Below are positions 5,394 to 7,377 of a DNA stretch of 7,377 nucleotides, piece by piece. The position numbers and the translations under genes were made by a program. The DNA lies in the NCBI GenBank assembly GCA_002482925.1, contig DLGX01000045.1:1-7377 (forward strand). Direction: 5' to 3'. The notes beneath the pieces were generated by a model. It did no database searches. It was not told where the DNA came from and saw only the letters and a program-made list of their open reading frames with translations. Numbering within the stretch: the stretch's first letter is position 1; each line of letters opens with the position of its first letter. Source of the stretch: Candidatus Saccharibacteria bacterium UBA7683. GTDB taxonomy: Bacteria; Patescibacteriota; Saccharimonadia; Saccharimonadales; UBA7683.

Positions 5394-6020
5394 CTACCAG
5401 ACCGCATTTTTCAAACGGGTGGAAAAACTTAGTTCTTCTGAACCCCTACAAGCAGCGGGGTCTTTTTGTACGTTAGCTGTATCAGCAGGCGTAGGCTTCT
5501 TGGCTTCATCAGCTTGCTTTTTAAGATCAGCCGACCCATCACCGTAACTAACAACAAGTACATCTTCATTGCCGACCACCTGGTCGAAAGGACTGGCAAC
5601 TTCTTTGTTGTTCAAGTAAAAGGTGAGTGCCTTTTGGTCGGTTGTTTTATAGACTGAATTGGTAGTAACGAGCGTATCTGGACCAAGCGCCCAGCCTAAG
5701 CTTTCAAAAAAGTGGCCCCAAGTAACATTTTTGTCATGCACGTGAACTACATTGTTGTCTGGTTGATGCATGTGGGTACGGCCCCGGGGCGATTCAGTAG
5801 CTGAACATGCTTGAACTTCTTCAAAATAACCTGGACCTGAAAATTCTTCGCGTTTTTCATCAAAAAATACCGCAAAATTTGCATGGTAGTGCACCGGTGC
5901 GGGGTTATTAAAAATAAACCTGATCAAAGTAAATAACATCGCGCCAAAAATTATTCCGACTAACACACTCAGCATAGTATTACGATTAATTTTTGAGGTA
6001 AGTTCTTTCATCTGTTTCAT
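5394..6020 (-). CDS. Membrane-anchored histidine-rich (HxH) protein, function unknown
   Basis: The 208-residue product has a short positive N-terminus, one membrane helix at about 15-37 (LSVLVGIIFGAMLFTLIRF), then a domain that should lie outside the membrane (positive-inside). This domain contains HYH at 44-46, HMH at 83-85, HVH at 93-95 and His103, with conserved-looking surroundings (HANFAVFFDEKREEFSG; VTWGHFFESLGWALG). Cys72 and Cys191 could form a disulfide. After about residue 165 there is a charged Lys/Ala/Pro linker and a tail with Cys191. The histidine pairs suggest metal binding, possibly copper or zinc; that is inference. Proteins with a similar layout seem familiar from CPR genomes, but I cannot name a characterised family. 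Met1 or Met4 may be the start, as neither has a good ribosome site. It diverges from the 6057 gene. Confidence 0.85.
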   Translation of the reverse strand: MKQMKELTSKINRNTMLSVLVGIIFGAMLFTLIRFIFNNPAPVHYHANFAVFFDEKREEFSGPGYFEEVQACSATESPRGRTHMHQPDNNVVHVHDKNVTWGHFFESLGWALGPDTLVTTNSVYKTTDQKALTFYLNNKEVASPFDQVVGNEDVLVVSYGDGSADLKKQADEAKKPTPADTANVQKDPAACRGSEELSFSTRLKNAVW

Positions 6021-6056
6021 AATTCCAGCTTAGCATAACCTGTTACAATTATTTCT
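6021..6056. promoter_or_regulatory. 36-base divergent promoter region
   Basis: Only 36 bases separate two head-to-head genes. On the plus strand TGTTACAAT (6041-6049) is an extended -10 element placing the start of transcription at about 6056-6057, which is the A of the 6057 gene's ATG. On the minus strand TATGCT (6037-6032) is a possible -10, placing a start around 6025, only about five bases before the 6020 start codon. No good -35 is seen for either. The two elements nearly abut, so the promoters should compete. Confidence 0.45.
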
Positions 6057-6377
6057 ATGAACATATCGCTATTCGCACACGCAGGAGAAAAACACCAAAC
6101 CACGGCTGAAGCCGCGCAACACGCCAGTACCGGAGTTGTGCTGAGCACGCCGTTATTATTTTGGCTAGCACTTATTCTGATTCCATCTGCACTGCTTCTT
6201 GGTATGCACCTATTAAAATTTAAACTAACTACAAAATTACTCGCGCTTAGCACGTTTTTAATTGTATTTAGCGTGGTTTCATACCAACACCCGGGCGCGT
6301 ACAGCGTTATAGCGCTGAGCGTTGGTTTTGGTATTGTCTTTTTGCTCAGTATTGTTGGTCTTTCTGCCAACGAATAA
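6057..6377 (+). CDS. Small three-helix membrane protein, function unknown
   Basis: The 106-residue product starts with MNISLFAHAGEKHQ, a short segment with three histidines up to residue 22 (His8, His13, His22). It then has three predicted membrane helices at about 28-50 (STPLLFWLALILIPSALLLG), 59-76 (LLALSTFLIVFSVVSY) and 82-102 (YSVIALSVGFGIVFLLSIVG). There are no cysteines and no catalytic motif. I do not recognise the family. An AHAGE-type N-terminus recalls metal-handling exported proteins, but this is a weak resemblance. No ribosome site precedes the ATG; the extended -10 at 6041-6049 suggests leaderless transcription. The next gene, the ArsR-type regulator, begins 39 bases downstream with its own promoter. 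Divergence from the HxH protein suggests that the two may act together at the membrane. Confidence 0.75.
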   Translation: MNISLFAHAGEKHQTTAEAAQHASTGVVLSTPLLFWLALILIPSALLLGMHLLKFKLTTKLLALSTFLIVFSVVSYQHPGAYSVIALSVGFGIVFLLSIVGLSANE

Positions 6378-6381
6378 GGTG

Positions 6382-6410
6382 TTGCAATTGTTTAAGCAAT
6401 CACTTAAAAT
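6382..6410 (+). promoter_or_regulatory. Promoter of the arsR-type/glutaredoxin operon
   Basis: TTGCAA (6382-6387) and TAAAAT (6405-6410) are separated by exactly 17 bases, matching the -35/-10 consensus at four and five positions respectively. The predicted start is at about 6416-6418, coinciding with the ATG at 6417. The spacer and -10 box overlap the inverted repeat at 6391-6408. Confidence 0.55.
6391..6408. promoter_or_regulatory. Inverted repeat, candidate ArsR-family operator
   Basis: TTTAAG (6391-6396) and CTTAAA (6403-6408) are perfect inverted arms around six bases. ArsR/SmtB repressors often bind short 4-6-4 type repeats such as TGAA-N6-TTCA over promoters; here the inner form is TAAG-N6-CTTA. 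It covers the spacer and -10 box of the regulator's own promoter, fitting autorepression. Binding is inferred. Confidence 0.5.
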
Positions 6411-6416
6411 TAGAGC

Positions 6417-6695
6417 ATGGAACAGTGTGAAGACTTTGCAAAAACATTCAACGCCCTTGGTGATAAAACCAGGTTTCGTTTGTTTCAATTACTTTCAGAA
6501 AAAGATTCCATCTGCGTCAGCCAACTTGCCGAAGAACTCAGTATTACACCAGCCTGCGTTTCACAGCACATGAAGATTTTAACTGAAGCTGGCTTAGTAA
6601 GCAGAGTACGCGAAGGTCAGCGTGTATGTTACGAAATAAATACCGATTCCCCAAGCAAAAAAGCACTCAGCGAAATAATTTTTAGCAAAGTATAA
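6417..6695 (+). CDS. ArsR-family winged-helix transcriptional regulator
   Basis: This is a 92-residue dimeric DNA-binding repressor type, normal in length for a compact ArsR/SmtB protein. Seen in order: N-terminal helices with the typical FNALGDKTRFRLFQLL (11-26), the helix-turn-helix (CVSQLAEELSITPACVSQHMKILTEAGL, about 33-60; the recognition helix includes Ser49, Gln50, His51), and the wing (VSRVREGQRVCYEIN, 61-75). Cysteines are Cys4, Cys33, Cys47 and Cys71. Cys33 occupies the first place of the classical CVC metal motif in the alpha-3 helix, but the second Cys is Ser35, so ordinary arsenic/cadmium sensing is doubtful; thiol-redox or another metal site is possible. ATG at 6417 lacks a clear ribosome site and coincides with the predicted transcription start. 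It lies ten bases upstream of the glutaredoxin gene, which it probably controls. Confidence 0.93.
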   Translation: MEQCEDFAKTFNALGDKTRFRLFQLLSEKDSICVSQLAEELSITPACVSQHMKILTEAGLVSRVREGQRVCYEINTDSPSKKALSEIIFSKV

Positions 6696-6705
6696 GGAGA
6701 ACACT

Positions 6706-6960
6706 ATGAGCACAACAGCAAACGTAACCGTATATTCAACCAGTTGGTGCGGATTTTGCCATCAAGCAAAAAAGTACTTTGACAGCATCGGCGTGAAGTA
6801 TAACGACATCAATGTAGAAGAAGACCAGCAAGCCGCAGAAGACATGGTTAAAAAAACGGGTCAAATGGGCGTACCAGTAATAGAAATTGGCAAAGAAGTT
6901 ATTGTTGGCTTTGATCGACCTAAAATTGATACCGCTTTAGAAGCTTCTGGGTTAAAATAG
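6706..6960 (+). CDS. Glutaredoxin-like thiol-disulfide oxidoreductase (NrdH/YruB-type)
   Basis: This small cytoplasmic thioredoxin-fold protein of 84 residues reduces or exchanges disulfides. It has the first strand VTVYSTSWC, the redox site Cys15-Gly-Phe-Cys18, a helix AKKYFDSIGV, strand YNDINVEED, the cis-proline loop GVPVIEIG (about 55-62) and the closing VGFDRPKIDTAL. The cis-Pro and C-terminal pattern fit the single-domain glutaredoxin-like group (NrdH or YruB-type) rather than classical glutaredoxin, which usually has CPYC. The electron donor (glutathione, thioredoxin reductase or other) cannot be told from sequence. A strong AAGGAG lies seven bases before the ATG, formed partly by the end of the regulator gene. 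It is probably expressed with the regulator and the downstream thioredoxin-fold gene. Confidence 0.93.
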   Translation: MSTTANVTVYSTSWCGFCHQAKKYFDSIGVKYNDINVEEDQQAAEDMVKKTGQMGVPVIEIGKEVIVGFDRPKIDTALEASGLK

Positions 6961-6967
6961 TAGTCAG

Positions 6968-7377
6968 ATGATTACAAAAAAAATAATTGCACCCTTATTT
7001 ATAGTTATTCTTTTAGCAGGCATTGGCGGCGTACTTGCAGCAAAAAACTCTACTAACCAGCGCGCTGCAAAAATTACTGAAGTATCTAGCACACCAACAG
7101 AAGAAGAGCCGGAATCAACAACAGCTCAGACAAACCAGCTAGCCCAAAATTCGGTAAAAGCCGGTAGGTACACGCAGTACGACGCGTCTGCGGTAAGTAG
7201 CGGCGAATACAAAAATACCGTTCTGTTTTTTCATGCAGCCTGGTGTCCTGAATGCCGAGCATTCGACAAAGCAATCAGCGAAAGTACCGTGCCAGAAAAC
7301 ATTCAAATTCTTAAAGTTGACTACGACAAATCAACAGATCTACGTAAAAAATACGGTGTAACTTTGCAATCAACCTT
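6968..7377 (+). CDS. Exported or membrane-anchored thioredoxin-like protein, N-terminal part
   Basis: The frame opens with ATG at 6968-6970 and runs 136 codons to the right edge without a stop. Residues 1-25 are a signal or anchor segment (MITKKIIAPLFIVILLAGIG, then GVLAA) with no lipoprotein cysteine. Residues 26-66 are a Thr/Glu/Gln-rich spacer. The thioredoxin-type domain follows: strand NTVLFFHAAWC, redox site Cys93-Pro-Glu-Cys96, helix RAFDKAISES, strand IQILKVDYDKS, and then KKYGVTLQST just before the expected cis-Pro region. It should act outside the cytoplasmic membrane in disulfide or metal-thiol chemistry. No strong ribosome site is seen; it starts seven bases after the glutaredoxin stop, so translational coupling is likely. 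The substrate is unknown. Confidence 0.88.
   Translation, partial: MITKKIIAPLFIVILLAGIGGVLAAKNSTNQRAAKITEVSSTPTEEEPESTTAQTNQLAQNSVKAGRYTQYDASAVSSGEYKNTVLFFHAAWCPECRAFDKAISESTVPENIQILKVDYDKSTDLRKKYGVTLQST

Noticed and set aside
5423..5443. Minus-strand GTTC-AGAA-GAAC hairpin followed by TAAGTTTTT, a possible terminator of the HxH gene
   Set aside because: The stem is four pairs, the T-run is separated from it, and the stop codon lies about 30 bases further on, so termination here would truncate the gene.
5442..5467. Plus-strand terminator-like sequence: ACCCC and GGGGT arms followed by CTTTTT
   Set aside because: It lies inside the coding end of the minus-strand HxH gene and no plus-strand gene precedes it; the stem is only five pairs with a ten-base loop.
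1..7377. CRISPR arrays, insertion sequences, tRNA or rRNA genes
   Set aside because: No direct repeat series, transposase-like frame or tRNA/rRNA-like sequence was seen on either strand by reading.

Overview
The window carries most of an F1Fo ATP synthase operon on the minus strand (positions 1 to 5224). It reads from right to left as atpB (a), atpE (c), atpF (b), atpH (delta), atpA (alpha), atpG (gamma) and the first 163 codons of atpD (beta), which runs off the left edge. This is the standard bacterial order. atpC would be expected beyond position 1, and no atpI is seen upstream of atpB. TGA is an ordinary stop (atpG, atpF, atpB), so the genetic code is standard. The moderate-to-low GC content, compact gene packing, short delta subunit and neighbouring small-protein genes suggest a Patescibacteria/CPR bacterium, perhaps Saccharibacteria. 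That placement is inferred from general resemblance, not from a database comparison.

The operon has details that a routine annotation would miss. Three gaps between atp genes each contain a very small open reading frame tightly linked to its neighbours. The 20-codon frame between atpG and atpD has an ATGA overlap and a GGAGG site inside atpG. The 29-codon frame between atpE and atpF has its own AAGGA site and a TAATG junction with atpF. The 22-codon frame between atpB and atpE starts in a TGATG junction but has no clear ribosome site. A strong UUCG-capped hairpin, fully paired only in the minus-strand RNA, follows the atpE stop. The 169-base atpB leader holds two candidate extended -10 promoters and another hairpin.

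Upstream of the atp operon on the same strand is a gene for a membrane-anchored protein with three HxH histidine pairs (5394 to 6020). It is divergent, across only 36 bases, from a small three-helix membrane protein (6057 to 6377, plus). Next on the plus strand is an apparent redox/metal operon: an ArsR-family repressor (6417 to 6695), a glutaredoxin-like protein with a CGFC site (6706 to 6960), and the N-terminal part of a secreted or anchored thioredoxin-fold protein with a CPEC site (6968 to the right edge). The repressor's promoter overlaps an inverted repeat. Promoter positions suggest that the 6057 and 6417 genes are transcribed as leaderless or nearly leaderless mRNAs.

Together the right part looks like a small thiol-redox or metal-stress module beside a housekeeping energy operon. 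The functional link among these right-hand genes is inferred from adjacency and motifs only.
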